The notes under the pieces are model-generated. The model saw nothing but the letters and a program-made list of their open reading frames with translations, ran no database searches and was not told the DNA's origin. A DNA stretch of 43,838 bases from positions 1 through 43,838 of the forward strand of contig NZ_BOMZ01000121.1 in assembly GCF_016862455.1 (NCBI RefSeq), read 5' to 3'. Numbering within the stretch: position 1 is the stretch's first letter; the number at the start of each line of letters is the position of its first letter. Source of the stretch: Actinoplanes utahensis (lineage in GTDB: Bacteria > Actinomycetota > Actinomycetes > Mycobacteriales > Micromonosporaceae). The translations under genes and the position numbers were made by a program. Positions 35,756-43,166 of the stretch are shown here, one piece after another.

Positions 35756-36649
35756 ATGCCTATCCGTACCAACTATGACCAGCGCCTGCTGCGGGCGCAA
35801 TCGTCTCTCACCGGCCGTGATCTGCGGCTGCTCAGCTGGCTCTACGACCACGGCGTCCTGACCACCGACCAGATCAACACCGCCCTGTACGGGTCGCTGA
35901 CGTTCTGTCAGCGGCGGCTGCTCAAGCTCCTCGCGCTGGGTGTGCTGGCCCGGTTCCGGCCGCAACGCTGGGAGGGCGGCTCGTATCCGTACCACTACCT
36001 GCTCGACCAACTCGGCACCGAGATCGTCGCCGCCCAACGCCGCGACCCGTTCCCGCGCCGGGACCAGGCCCGGCAGCGCCGCCAGCACCTGACCTCCCGG
36101 GCGAACCTGCCGCACCTGCTGGCCACCAACCAGTTCTTCGTCGACCTGGCCGCCCACGAACGCACCCAACCCGGCAGCCGCCTCATCCAATGGCGGCCTG
36201 CCTCCGCCCTACAAGAGAGAGGAGCATTCTTCCGCACCGGCGACGACCCGAGCCTGATGCTGCTCACCAGCCTGCCTCGCCCGGACGCCCACGGCGTCTG
36301 GGCCGAACACGACCGGCAGGTGCCGTTCCTGCTCGAGATGGATCTCGGCACCGAAGCCCTACCCGTCCTGATCGACAAGATCTCCAACTACGCGCGGCTC
36401 GCGGACATGACCCGCTGGCGGTGGCCGGTGCTGTTCTGGCTGCCCTCCGCCCGCCGCGAACTCAACCTGCACCAACAACTGGCCGGCACCGACGTCACCG
36501 ACCTGGTGGCCACCGCCGCCGGCGAGCACGCCACCGCCACCGGACAGTCGCCCGCCGAGAACGTGTGGTGGCTACACGGCCACCACGGCCCCCGGCTACG
36601 CCTGGCCGACCTTCCGCACCACGACCACGAGATCACGGAGCACACCTGA
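35756..36649 (+). CDS. Replication-relaxation family protein
   Basis: A 297-aa protein from ATG 35756, with a GGGGGG run directly upstream. The N-terminal winged-helix-like part (RDLRLLSWLYDHGVLTTDQI, then RRLLKLLALGVLARFRP) and the central domain (LLEMDLGTEALPVLIDKISNY) match the replication-relaxation (Replic_Relax) family of actinobacterial plasmids and integrative elements. The family's biochemical role is poorly defined; the central EMDxG...K pattern recalls restriction-endonuclease-like folds. Its stop overlaps the next gene in ATGA, so the two are co-translated. Confidence 0.85.
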   Translation: MPIRTNYDQRLLRAQSSLTGRDLRLLSWLYDHGVLTTDQINTALYGSLTFCQRRLLKLLALGVLARFRPQRWEGGSYPYHYLLDQLGTEIVAAQRRDPFPRRDQARQRRQHLTSRANLPHLLATNQFFVDLAAHERTQPGSRLIQWRPASALQERGAFFRTGDDPSLMLLTSLPRPDAHGVWAEHDRQVPFLLEMDLGTEALPVLIDKISNYARLADMTRWRWPVLFWLPSARRELNLHQQLAGTDVTDLVATAAGEHATATGQSPAENVWWLHGHHGPRLRLADLPHHDHEITEHT

Positions 36650-37284
36650 TGAACGCCCACGAAGGCGAATCGATCGAACTCGTCGAGAACACCGACCACA
36701 GTGACGGCCGTGCAGACGAGCCCGGCTTGGCCGCACCCCACGAAGACAGCCCTGGGGAAAGCCGGTCCCTCGCCGAACTCCTCGGCGAACCTGAACCGAT
36801 CCCTCTACCGCAAGACGTGCAGTGGTTCGCCACGGCACTGCTGCGCGAGCCCAGCAGGGCCGCTCAGACCGCCCCGGTGATCGCCATGGTCGCCGAACTC
36901 CTCGACATCCTGCGCGATGAGCACACCCCCGACCAGCAAGCCCACCGCGCCCTACGCCGCGCCGTCCGGTGGCTGCGCGTCTTCGCCACAGAATCATCCC
37001 GCCCCACGACCCGGAACTCCTCAACAACCGACCACCACGTCCTCGCGATCTCCGCGAAGGATCTCGCCGACGCGGCCGCGTCCCGGCAACTCGCCACGAC
37101 CTGGCTACGCGGCACCCCACAGGCGGCAATCCGCACCGAACCGGTCATCGGTGTCGTCGCCCAACTGCACTACGACCTGCAGTGCTCCTCCAAAGGACAG
37201 GAGGCCCAATCCCGGCTCCGGCACGCCGTCCGGCTGCTCGAAGTCTTCGTCGCCGACGAGGAAGCGGCACCGCAGCCGCGTTGA
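36649..37284 (+). CDS. Hypothetical helical protein coupled to the replication-relaxation gene
   Basis: A 211-aa protein from ATG 36649, overlapping the upstream stop in ATGA. After an acidic start (to ~40) it contains two similar helical units: WFATALLREPSRAAQTAPVI (~60-110) and TTWLRGTPQAAIRTEPVIGV (~150-200). Each is followed by a R(A/H)RRAVR(W/L)L-type helix. This suggests an internal duplication. No catalytic residues or membrane segments are visible. Function unknown; the coupling suggests a role in element maintenance. Confidence 0.75.
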   Translation: MNAHEGESIELVENTDHSDGRADEPGLAAPHEDSPGESRSLAELLGEPEPIPLPQDVQWFATALLREPSRAAQTAPVIAMVAELLDILRDEHTPDQQAHRALRRAVRWLRVFATESSRPTTRNSSTTDHHVLAISAKDLADAAASRQLATTWLRGTPQAAIRTEPVIGVVAQLHYDLQCSSKGQEAQSRLRHAVRLLEVFVADEEAAPQPR

Positions 37285-37299
37285 TCCCGCGTATTCCGC

Positions 37300-37331
37300 T
37301 GCTCGGCGGGGCCGGATGGCCCCGCCGAGCA
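37300..37331 (+). terminator. Perfect 14-bp GC hairpin after the replication-relaxation operon
   Basis: TGCTCGGCGGGGCC (37300-37313) and GGCCCCGCCGAGCA (37318-37331) pair perfectly around GGAT, 16 nt after the upstream stop. No U-tract; such GC-only hairpins often terminate transcription in actinomycetes. Confidence 0.65.
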
Positions 37332-37427
37332 ACACCGCTGCGACTCAATTTCATAACTAAGGAAAGGAATACAGCCCATGATTCGTCGCCGACAAAGCTC
37401 CGAGTTGCGAATTCCTCATGGAGGAGA

Positions 37428-37688
37428 ATGTCGCACCACCCCGATCATTCAGAAACAAAAATCGGGTATCGTCGAACTGATCCGCCGAACGAATCCGGCA
37501 CGTCGAATATCCGACGGCGAAAATCACGGACAGCATCCACCCGGAAACAGGCCGCCATAACCGACATCCGAATCCACCACATCGAAACGGTCCCCATGAC
37601 CGCCGCCCAATACGCCAGAGCGGTGGAAGCACTCGCCGTCCTCATCGCCCGCTACGAACGCGAACACCCCGACGACCTGACCGCATGA
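37428..37688 (+). CDS. Small basic protein upstream of the integrase
   Basis: An 86-aa protein. The start is decided by GGAGGAG (37420-37426) right before ATG 37428; the longer open frame has no coding character upstream. The first half is basic and polar (RRRKSRTASTRKQ) and A/T-richer than its neighbours. The end is a helix (MTAAQYARAVEALAVLIARY). Small proteins of this kind precede integrase genes in related elements. An overlapping 60-codon frame from 37378 with its own GGAAAGGA site might be a leader peptide, but I do not call it. Function unknown. Confidence 0.65.
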   Translation: MSHHPDHSETKIGYRRTDPPNESGTSNIRRRKSRTASTRKQAAITDIRIHHIETVPMTAAQYARAVEALAVLIARYEREHPDDLTA

Positions 37689-37698
37689 CGCACGACGA

Positions 37699-37729
37699 GG
37701 CGGGGTGGTGCGACAAGTGCCACCCCGCC
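37699..37729 (+). terminator. Hairpin in the leader of the integrase gene
   Basis: GGCGGGGTGG (37699-37708) pairs perfectly with CCACCCCGCC (37720-37729) around an 11-nt loop, 25 nt before the integrase GTG. It may terminate upstream transcription or attenuate integrase expression. No U-tract. Confidence 0.45.
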
Positions 37730-37754
37730 CACCACCCCTCGGAAGGAAACGCCC

Positions 37755-39404
37755 GTGGCAGCCACCACCGCCCGCTCCCGACGCCGCCGCCCCCGTACCG
37801 GCTTCGGCGACACCCCCACCGGCACCCGCCGCGTCGCCCTCTACGTGCGCCGCTCCACCGACGACGAGCACCAGCCGTTCTCCATCGACGCCCAGCTCGC
37901 CGCTCTCACCTCGTACGTCAACTCCCAGCCCGGATGGATCATCGCCGGAGAACCCTTCACCGACGACGCCTCCGGAGCCACCACCGAACGCCCCGGCCTG
38001 CAACGCGCCCTGCGCGCCGCCGCAGCCAGCCGATACGACGTGCTGCTCGTGTACCGCGTCGACCGGTTCTCCCGCCGCCTGTCCGACCTGCTGGACCTAC
38101 TCGGACAACTCGAAGACGCGGGCGTCGCGTTCACCTCGGCCACCGAACCGTTCGACACCTCCACCTCCATCGGGCGCATGCTCGTCCAACTCCTCGGCGT
38201 CTTTGCCGAATTCGAACGCGAAACCATCATCGACCGCGTCATCAACGGAATGAACGCCAAAGCCGCCAAAGGAAAATGGCCCGGCGGCAACCGCCCCTAC
38301 GGCTACCTCATCGACCGAACAACCCAGAAACTCGTACCACACGAGCACGAGGCCGCGATCCTCCGCGAAATCGTCCGCATGTACGTGAAGAAACGCCTCG
38401 GCACCCGCGCCATAGCCGACGAACTCAACCGGCGCGGCATCACCAACCGCACCGGCAAGAAATGGTCCGGCATGACCATCGGCCGCCTCCTGGAGAACCC
38501 CGCCTACACCGGCGACATCGTCTACGGCGACACCCACGTCCCCGACGCCCACCCCGCGCTCATCGACCGCCCCACCTGGGACCACATCCGCGAGATCGCC
38601 GACACCCGCTCCGACGCCCACAACCAGCGCGCCATGAACGGATCCGACTACCACCTCACCGGCCTGATCACCTGCCCACGCTGCAAGAACAAGTACATCG
38701 GCACGTCAGCGAAAGGCCGCACCCGCAGCTACCACTACTACACCTGCTACTCCCGCAGCCGATACGGCGCCCACGGCTGCACCAGTCCCCGCCTGGACGC
38801 CCCCGCCATGGACGAAGCCGTCCTCCAAGCCCTGCACGACTTCTACCGCGACGCCGACACCCTCATCGCCACCGCGATCAACAAGGCGCGAGCCCACCAC
38901 CACGACACCAACGCCGACCGGCACGCCGAACTCGACGCCATCGAAGCCGCCATCACCGCCAAAACCACGGCACGCGACAAATACCGGACAGCGTTCGAGA
39001 ACGGCACCATGGACGAGGAAGACACCGGCCCACGCCTGCGCGAACTCCGCACCCAGATCGAAGCCCTCAAGATCCGCCGCGACGAGATCACCGACCTGAT
39101 CAGCGACGAACCCGTCGCACCGTCACCCAGTACCCTCGCGAAGACCCGAGCCCGCCTCGAACACGTGATCACCAACGGCGACTCAGCCGAGCGCAAAGCC
39201 ATCATCGAGGAACTGATCGCCGAGATCCGCATCATCGGCGACGAGATCATCCCGGTGTTCCGGCTGCCGCACGAAGAGGCCGTCGCGGTGGACGCGGCGA
39301 CACCCGCTACGTCCCCCGGCGACGGCAACGAACCGGATCCGGTTCGCGCAATGCCAAACCTGGTGGGGCGGGCGGGACTCGAACCCGCGACCGAGGGATT
39401 ATGA
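37755..39404 (+). CDS. Large serine integrase
   Basis: A 549-aa site-specific recombinase of the large serine (phiC31-like) class. The resolvase domain has the nucleophile in YVRRSTDD (S34) and YRVDRFSRR (~100). A recombinase domain follows (GKWPGGNRPYGY, then the helix GTRAIADELNRRGI). The zinc-ribbon domain has C307, C310, C331 and C342, and a coiled coil spans ~365-470. GTG 37755 has GGAAGGA upstream. It should catalyse integration and excision of the element. The last ~16 codons cross the candidate attR and run antisense through the adjacent tRNA (NLVGRAGLEPATEGL). The native C-terminus in the excised circle would differ; see findings. Confidence 0.95.
   Translation: MAATTARSRRRRPRTGFGDTPTGTRRVALYVRRSTDDEHQPFSIDAQLAALTSYVNSQPGWIIAGEPFTDDASGATTERPGLQRALRAAAASRYDVLLVYRVDRFSRRLSDLLDLLGQLEDAGVAFTSATEPFDTSTSIGRMLVQLLGVFAEFERETIIDRVINGMNAKAAKGKWPGGNRPYGYLIDRTTQKLVPHEHEAAILREIVRMYVKKRLGTRAIADELNRRGITNRTGKKWSGMTIGRLLENPAYTGDIVYGDTHVPDAHPALIDRPTWDHIREIADTRSDAHNQRAMNGSDYHLTGLITCPRCKNKYIGTSAKGRTRSYHYYTCYSRSRYGAHGCTSPRLDAPAMDEAVLQALHDFYRDADTLIATAINKARAHHHDTNADRHAELDAIEAAITAKTTARDKYRTAFENGTMDEEDTGPRLRELRTQIEALKIRRDEITDLISDEPVAPSPSTLAKTRARLEHVITNGDSAERKAIIEELIAEIRIIGDEIIPVFRLPHEEAVAVDAATPATSPGDGNEPDPVRAMPNLVGRAGLEPATEGL
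39340..39356. repeat. Candidate attR core (17-bp direct repeat)
   Basis: Identical to 1274-1290. It lies inside the integrase reading frame and ends 4 bp from the 3' CCA of the tRNA on the other strand. Serine integrases usually lie directly next to attP, as here. Confidence 0.6.
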
Positions 39405-39437
39405 GTCCCCTGCTCTAACCCACTGAGCTACCGCCCC
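39361..39437 (-). tRNA. tRNA with anticodon CAU (Met, or Ile2)
   Basis: The complement folds as a cloverleaf. The acceptor GGGGCGG/CCGCCCC is perfect and the D-arm is GCTCAGTGGGTTAGAGC. The anticodon stem GGGGA/TCCCT carries loop CTCATAA, and the T-arm is GCGGG TTCGAGT CCCGC; CCA is encoded (39361-39363). CAU serves elongator or initiator Met, or lysidine-modified Ile2. The acceptor does not mispair at position 1, which argues against initiator tRNA. The integrase reading frame overlaps its 3' half on the other strand. Confidence 0.93.
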
Positions 39438-39487
39438 GTACCGGCGGCGATACTATCCCGTGCCCCGCTCCCAAGCCTAGCGATCTA

Positions 39488-39658
39488 TCACCGCACCAGG
39501 GATTTCGGCAGAAGAACGATCTGTCGCCGCGGATCTTCCACCATGTCCGGTGGCTGGAGATCCTCCACCCGGGGCAGTCCCTCGTCGCAACAACTGGGAC
39601 ATTCCGGGCCGTCCTGGGTGGTGAACTCAGCGTAGTTCTCCGGGCTGATGTCGCTCAT
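39488..39658 (-). CDS. Small acidic protein with a CPSCC motif (56 aa)
   Basis: The ATG at 39658 has AGGGGG 6 nt upstream. The product starts MSDISPENYAEF and contains ECPSCC, then an acidic middle and a basic end (RRQIVLLPKSLVR). The cysteine pair could bind metal. It lies between the tRNA and the oxidoreductase gene, outside the inferred element. It could be transcribed with the oxidoreductase gene upstream of it (gap 21 bp). No family recognised. Confidence 0.68.
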   Translation of the reverse strand: MSDISPENYAEFTTQDGPECPSCCDEGLPRVEDLQPPDMVEDPRRQIVLLPKSLVR

Positions 39659-39679
39659 TGAAACCCCCTAAAACGGGCG

Positions 39680-40945
39680 TTAAACCCCGACCCGGGCGCC
39701 GAGTGACGCCAGGACTGCTCCTGCGGTACGCCAGCCGCCGGCCATCGCACCCTGGATGGACGGGCTGTCGCGGTGGTCGCCGGCGACGAACAGGCCGTCG
39801 CCCAGGTCGACGGGGCTGCGCAGCCGGGACTGGGGTGGCCGGGCCGCGGGCAGCGCCTGCGGGACGGTGACCACGTTGAGCAGTTCCCAGTCCTCGGTCG
39901 GCACCCCGTACATGCGGGACAATTCGACCCGGATCACGGCTTCGGAGGCGCTGGACGGCGCGGAGATCCCGACGACGGTGGCCGCGATGAGGCTCTTGCC
40001 GCCGGGGGCGTACTCGGGTGCGGCGTTGCTCATCACCACCGTGTTGGCGATGATCTCGCGCCGGTCCCCGTCGAGCAGCAGGGTCGGCTCGTCGATGGGT
40101 GCCCGGTCGGCCCCGAAGTAGAAGGTGGTCAGGCTGTGCACGTCGGGCCGGGGCAGGCGGCCGGGCAGCAGGGCGGCGGCGCCGTGCGGATCGGTGGCGA
40201 CGATCACAGCGCGGCAGCGGAGCTCGCCACCCTCGGTGACGACCATGCGCGGGCCGATCGACAGGGTGCGGGCGCCGATCAGCAACTGCGGGAAGGGCAG
40301 CGGCCCGGCGATGGCGGCGGGCAGCGCGGCCATCCCGGCGGCCGGCACACCGATCCGGCCGCGGGTGAACGAGCGCAGCACCATCGCGGCCACGTGGCTG
40401 GACGTCTCCAGGGAACGGTCGGCGAACACCCCGGAGAAGAACGGCCGCAGCGCCTCCTCGATGATCCGGTGCGACAGGCCGGCGGCGCGCAGCATCTCCT
40501 GCGTGGTGGTCTCCGGCGCGTCGAGCAGCCGGGACACCGGCAGGGTGGCACAGCGGGTCGCGAGCGCGGCGAACTTGAGCCGGTCACCGAGAGTGCCGAT
40601 CCCGGAGAGCAGGGTCTGCGGGGTGGCGAGCGGCTCGCGCAGCGGGTTCTCCAGGCGGTGCAGGCCACCGCAGCGCCGTACCAGCACACCGGATGTGAAG
40701 TAGCGCATGTCGAGCGCGTCCACGTCGACGAGCGCGGGCAACCGCGGGTAGGCGGTGTTGATCGTCTGGAATCCACGGTCCATGTGCCAGCCGTCGATCA
40801 CGTCGGTGGCGACCCGTCCGCCGATCCGGTCGGACCCCTCCACCAGGAGCCATTCGACTCCGGCACGGTCGAGACGGCGGGCGGCGGTCAGCCCGGCGAG
40901 CCCGCCGCCGATGATGACGACGTCCACCTCTACCGGCTGCGACAT
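39680..40945 (-). CDS. FAD-dependent amine oxidase / phytoene-desaturase-like oxidoreductase
   Basis: A 421-aa flavoprotein. The start is ATG 40945, preceded by GAGG; the open frame runs 190 codons further but without coding character. A dinucleotide-binding fold opens the protein: VVIIGGGLAGLTAARRL (GxGxxG at 13-18), E36 for the ribose, and the RIGGRV motif typical of amine oxidase/protoporphyrinogen oxidase-like enzymes. The C-terminal FAD motif is GLFVAGDHRDSPSIQGAMAGG. The substrate cannot be told from sequence. It is a chromosomal gene beyond attR. Confidence 0.9.
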   Translation of the reverse strand: MSQPVEVDVVIIGGGLAGLTAARRLDRAGVEWLLVEGSDRIGGRVATDVIDGWHMDRGFQTINTAYPRLPALVDVDALDMRYFTSGVLVRRCGGLHRLENPLREPLATPQTLLSGIGTLGDRLKFAALATRCATLPVSRLLDAPETTTQEMLRAAGLSHRIIEEALRPFFSGVFADRSLETSSHVAAMVLRSFTRGRIGVPAAGMAALPAAIAGPLPFPQLLIGARTLSIGPRMVVTEGGELRCRAVIVATDPHGAAALLPGRLPRPDVHSLTTFYFGADRAPIDEPTLLLDGDRREIIANTVVMSNAAPEYAPGGKSLIAATVVGISAPSSASEAVIRVELSRMYGVPTEDWELLNVVTVPQALPAARPPQSRLRSPVDLGDGLFVAGDHRDSPSIQGAMAGGWRTAGAVLASLGARVGV

Positions 40946-41417
40946 GTCCACCTCACTGGCTGCAATCAACGCGGAGCCCAGCGTAACCAGACATGCGTGT
41001 CCGGGGAGGCGAAAGAGCCAGGCATGAAAAACCCCAAGATCAAGATCTTTCGCGGGTACGCTCCTCGCCCGGCCCGCTCGATCAGGACAACGGCACACCG
41101 CACCGAAACCTCCGCCAGAGCCCACATCCCGACCCGCCGAAACCCCGGCCACCCGCTCAGTGGGGCCGCCCCTCCCGACCGGCCGCACCTCCGGCCCCCG
41201 CCGGAACCGCCTCGCGGGCCGCACGACAGTCCCGCGAGCCACCGCCACAGCCCGCAGCCCGCGTATCGGCCGCAACCCGCCGCCCACATCGCGCGGTAGC
41301 CCGGGACGGCCCACGCTGGGACGGGACGGCTCCGGGCGTACAACAAAAGTTCTTGAAGTCCGGGAGGTTCTGATCTCGGGGCGTCTCTTGCTATACAGAG
41401 GAGCGCACACAACAGAA
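40946..41417. other. No gene recognised
   Basis: About 470 bp between the oxidoreductase start and the tRNA-Asn terminator. Open frames exist on both strands but read as Pro/Arg/Ala low-complexity shadows. No RNA gene, repeat or hairpin was noticed, apart from the promoter expected for the oxidoreductase near 40950-41030. Confidence 0.5.
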
Positions 41418-41443
41418 AACCCCAGGCCGTGAAGCCTGGGGTT
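41418..41443 (-). terminator. Rho-independent terminator after tRNA-Asn
   Basis: AACCCCAGGC and GCCTGGGGTT form a perfect 10-bp stem with a 6-nt loop. On the minus strand it is followed by TTTTCTGTTG, and it starts 9 nt after the tRNA 3' end. Confidence 0.88.
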
Positions 41444-41451
41444 GAAGTCTG

Positions 41452-41524
41452 CTCCCCGAATTGGACTCGAACCAATAACCTGCCGGTTAACAGCCGGCTG
41501 CTCTGCCAATTGAGCTATCGGGGA
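41452..41524 (-). tRNA. tRNA-Asn (GUU)
   Basis: The complement forms a cloverleaf: acceptor TCCCCGA/TCGGGGA with discriminator G, D-arm GCTCAATTGGCAGAGC, anticodon arm GCCGG CTGTTAA CCGGC, T-arm ATTGG TTCGAGT CCAAT. CCA is not encoded. A terminator follows. Confidence 0.95.
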
Positions 41525-41730
41525 TTGCTCTGTTGCTCACCGCCCGGTTTCCCTGGCGACGGAGAACAGACTACATGACCACCCGGACCGTCCGCGAACG
41601 GGATACCCCCCTGTTCGCGCGGCGGCCCGACACCGGGCAGGAAACCCGCATGCGGGGAGTATCGCCCGGGCAGGATGGGTATGCACCCCGACAGACGCAC
41701 GCGCGTCGAACAACGGAAGGAGCCGCCATC

Positions 41731-42066
41731 ATGCGCGGAAAGCTGATGTTCCTGACCGGTCTCGCGGCGGGCTTCGTCATGGGCAGTCGTGCCGGCCGGG
41801 AGAAGTACGAGGAGATCCGGGCCAACGCTCAGAAGGTGTGGCAGCACCCGACGGTCCAGGAGGCCGCCGGTGTCGCCCAGGCGCAGGCCAACAAGCTCTA
41901 CACCGAGGGCAAGGACAAGATCCAGTCGTCCAAGCTCGGCGAGAAGCTGAACACCGGTACCAGCAGCACGACCACCACGGACGAGCTGACGGCGCCGAGT
42001 GACTCCTTCTCCGGTTCCAAGAGCACCACCTCCAGCAGCACCAGCAGCACCGGCACCACTTACTGA
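41731..42066 (+). CDS. YtxH-like small membrane-anchored protein
   Basis: A 111-aa protein from ATG 41731 with GGAAGGAG upstream; the longer open frame to 41533 overlaps the tRNA region and lacks coding character. It starts with a short membrane helix (KLMFLTGLAAGFVMGSRAG), then a charged helix (REKYEEIRANAQKVWQHP), and ends in a Ser/Thr-rich tail. This is the layout of actinobacterial YtxH-domain proteins, whose role is unclear; stress association is known for some. Confidence 0.82.
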   Translation: MRGKLMFLTGLAAGFVMGSRAGREKYEEIRANAQKVWQHPTVQEAAGVAQAQANKLYTEGKDKIQSSKLGEKLNTGTSSTTTTDELTAPSDSFSGSKSTTSSSTSSTGTTY

Positions 42067-42137
42067 CACCGGTTCCGCCGTTCGGCGCCGCTCCCGGCAC
42101 GGGGGCGGCGCCGAGGCATGTCCAGGGGTCGCGATCC

Positions 42138-42197
42138 GCGCCACGGCGGCCAGCTCTGCGCCACAGCGGCCAGCTCTGCGCCACGGCGGCCCGCTCT
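42138..42197. repeat. 20-bp tandem repeat, three copies
   Basis: GCGCCACGGCGGCCAGCTCT is repeated at 42138, 42158 and 42178, with one change in each of copies 2 and 3. It lies between two converging genes. Confidence 0.85.
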
Positions 42198-42198
42198 G

Positions 42199-42265
42199 CG
42201 GCGCGGTGAGTCAGGGGGCGGTGAGTCAGGGGCGGCGAGTCAGAGGGCGGCGAGTCAGGGGGCGG
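42199..42265. repeat. 14-15 bp tandem repeat, about four copies
   Basis: Units of the form GGCGGYGAGTCAGGG follow each other and run into the 3' end of the minus-strand gene. One unit supplies its TGA stop (TCA on the plus strand at 42255-42257). Confidence 0.8.
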
Positions 42266-43166
42266 TGCAGGGCTGCTGTTCGGCGACGAGACCCAGGGCG
42301 GTCAGTTCCTCCAGCACGTACGCCAGGGCTGCACCCCGCTCCTCGTCGGTGCCGGGGATGTCGATGTCCACGTACTCCGTGCGGGCCGTGTCCGCGGCCA
42401 GCAGATGCCGCAGGACCGGCTGCCAGGCGATCGACGGGTCGGTGATCCGGGCGGTGATGACCGAGAGCCCGGCGTCGGTGAGCCGGTCGATGCCGGCCAG
42501 GGGCGCGGCCCAGTCCCGGACCACGGCGCTCAGGTCGAGGCAGAGGCCCAGCCGGTCCTTGTCGATCCGGCTGAGCGCGGCCACGGTCTGCTCCGGACTG
42601 TCCAGAACCCCGCCGGGACCCGGCTCGAACCCGACCCGCACCGCACGGCCGACCCGCCACGCCAGATCGGCCAGACCGCCGGAGAGGCGCGACAGGTGCC
42701 GGGCGCCGGCCCGCTGGTGAGCCTCGTCCCATTCCTCCGCCCGGCCCAGCCCGCAGGTCATGAGAGCGCCGCGGACCTCCTCGAACGGCAGCAGGTCGAC
42801 GAGCACCCGGGCCAGCGCGAGGGTGTGCCGCAGCCGGGCGGGCTCGCTCCAGTCGAGGTCCGGCTCGTCGGTGTCCTGGCCGGGCGCGCCGCCCAGGGTG
42901 AGCACCTCCAGCCCGCGGGCGTCGATTTCGGCGCGCAGCCAGCTCCGGGCCCGGCCGTCGTCGGCGAGGCGGGCGGCCAGCCGTGCCGGCAGCCGGAGCG
43001 AGACGGTTCGGACACCGGTCCCGCAGTGCGCGCGCAGCGCGGCGTTGGCGATGTCGAGACGGGCGACGGCGGCGGTCACGTCGTCGGCGTGGTCACCGTC
43101 GCCGTGATCTAGACTGAGCCCGCAGCTGAGGTGCACAAGCCGGCCGGAGGGATGTCGCAACCGCAT
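42255..43166 (-). CDS. EboE-like TIM-barrel (sugar isomerase-type) protein
   Basis: A 303-aa protein from ATG 43166, which has GGGGAGG upstream; a TTG one codon earlier is less likely. The start MRLRHPSGRLVHLSCG and the later LRAEIDARGLEVLTLGGAP resemble EboE, a member of the xylose-isomerase-like TIM-barrel group encoded in ebo clusters (metabolite traffic). The barrel's acidic position may be VGFEPGPGG, and LGLCLDLS is also conserved-looking. No other ebo genes are inside the window. The family link is from memory and moderate. Confidence 0.72.
   Translation of the reverse strand: MRLRHPSGRLVHLSCGLSLDHGDGDHADDVTAAVARLDIANAALRAHCGTGVRTVSLRLPARLAARLADDGRARSWLRAEIDARGLEVLTLGGAPGQDTDEPDLDWSEPARLRHTLALARVLVDLLPFEEVRGALMTCGLGRAEEWDEAHQRAGARHLSRLSGGLADLAWRVGRAVRVGFEPGPGGVLDSPEQTVAALSRIDKDRLGLCLDLSAVVRDWAAPLAGIDRLTDAGLSVITARITDPSIAWQPVLRHLLAADTARTEYVDIDIPGTDEERGAALAYVLEELTALGLVAEQQPCTAP

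Larger units (their letters stand above)
1274..39356. mobile_element. Inferred 38-kb integrated element carrying BREX-2 and other defence genes
   Basis: The stretch is bounded by a 17-bp perfect direct repeat and has a large serine integrase at its right end, overlapping the right repeat. Genes typical of actinobacterial integrative elements fill the right third: a replication-relaxation protein, a DUF2637/SpdB-like membrane protein, a small HTH protein and a sigma-like protein. Defence genes fill the left two thirds. The right repeat lies 4 bp from an intact tRNA, a common integration neighbourhood. I see no clear TraB translocase, relaxase or type IV secretion ATPase, so self-transfer cannot be claimed. 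The limits are inferred from the repeat; the composition and the integrase are seen directly. Confidence 0.65.

Noticed and set aside
39360..39404. GRAGLEPAT peptide as a conserved protein motif
   Set aside because: This peptide arises from reading tRNA genes antisense and is not evidence of a conserved domain.
37685..39418. 577-codon frame overlapping the integrase
   Set aside because: Almost only Arg, His, Pro and Thr; a frame shadow of the integrase gene. Its ATGA start and CDKCH motif looked tempting but do not continue into a protein.
40966..41475. 169-codon minus-strand frame between the oxidoreductase and tRNA-Asn
   Set aside because: It starts inside the tRNA and reads as Cys/Arg/Gly low complexity; no start site or homology-like features.
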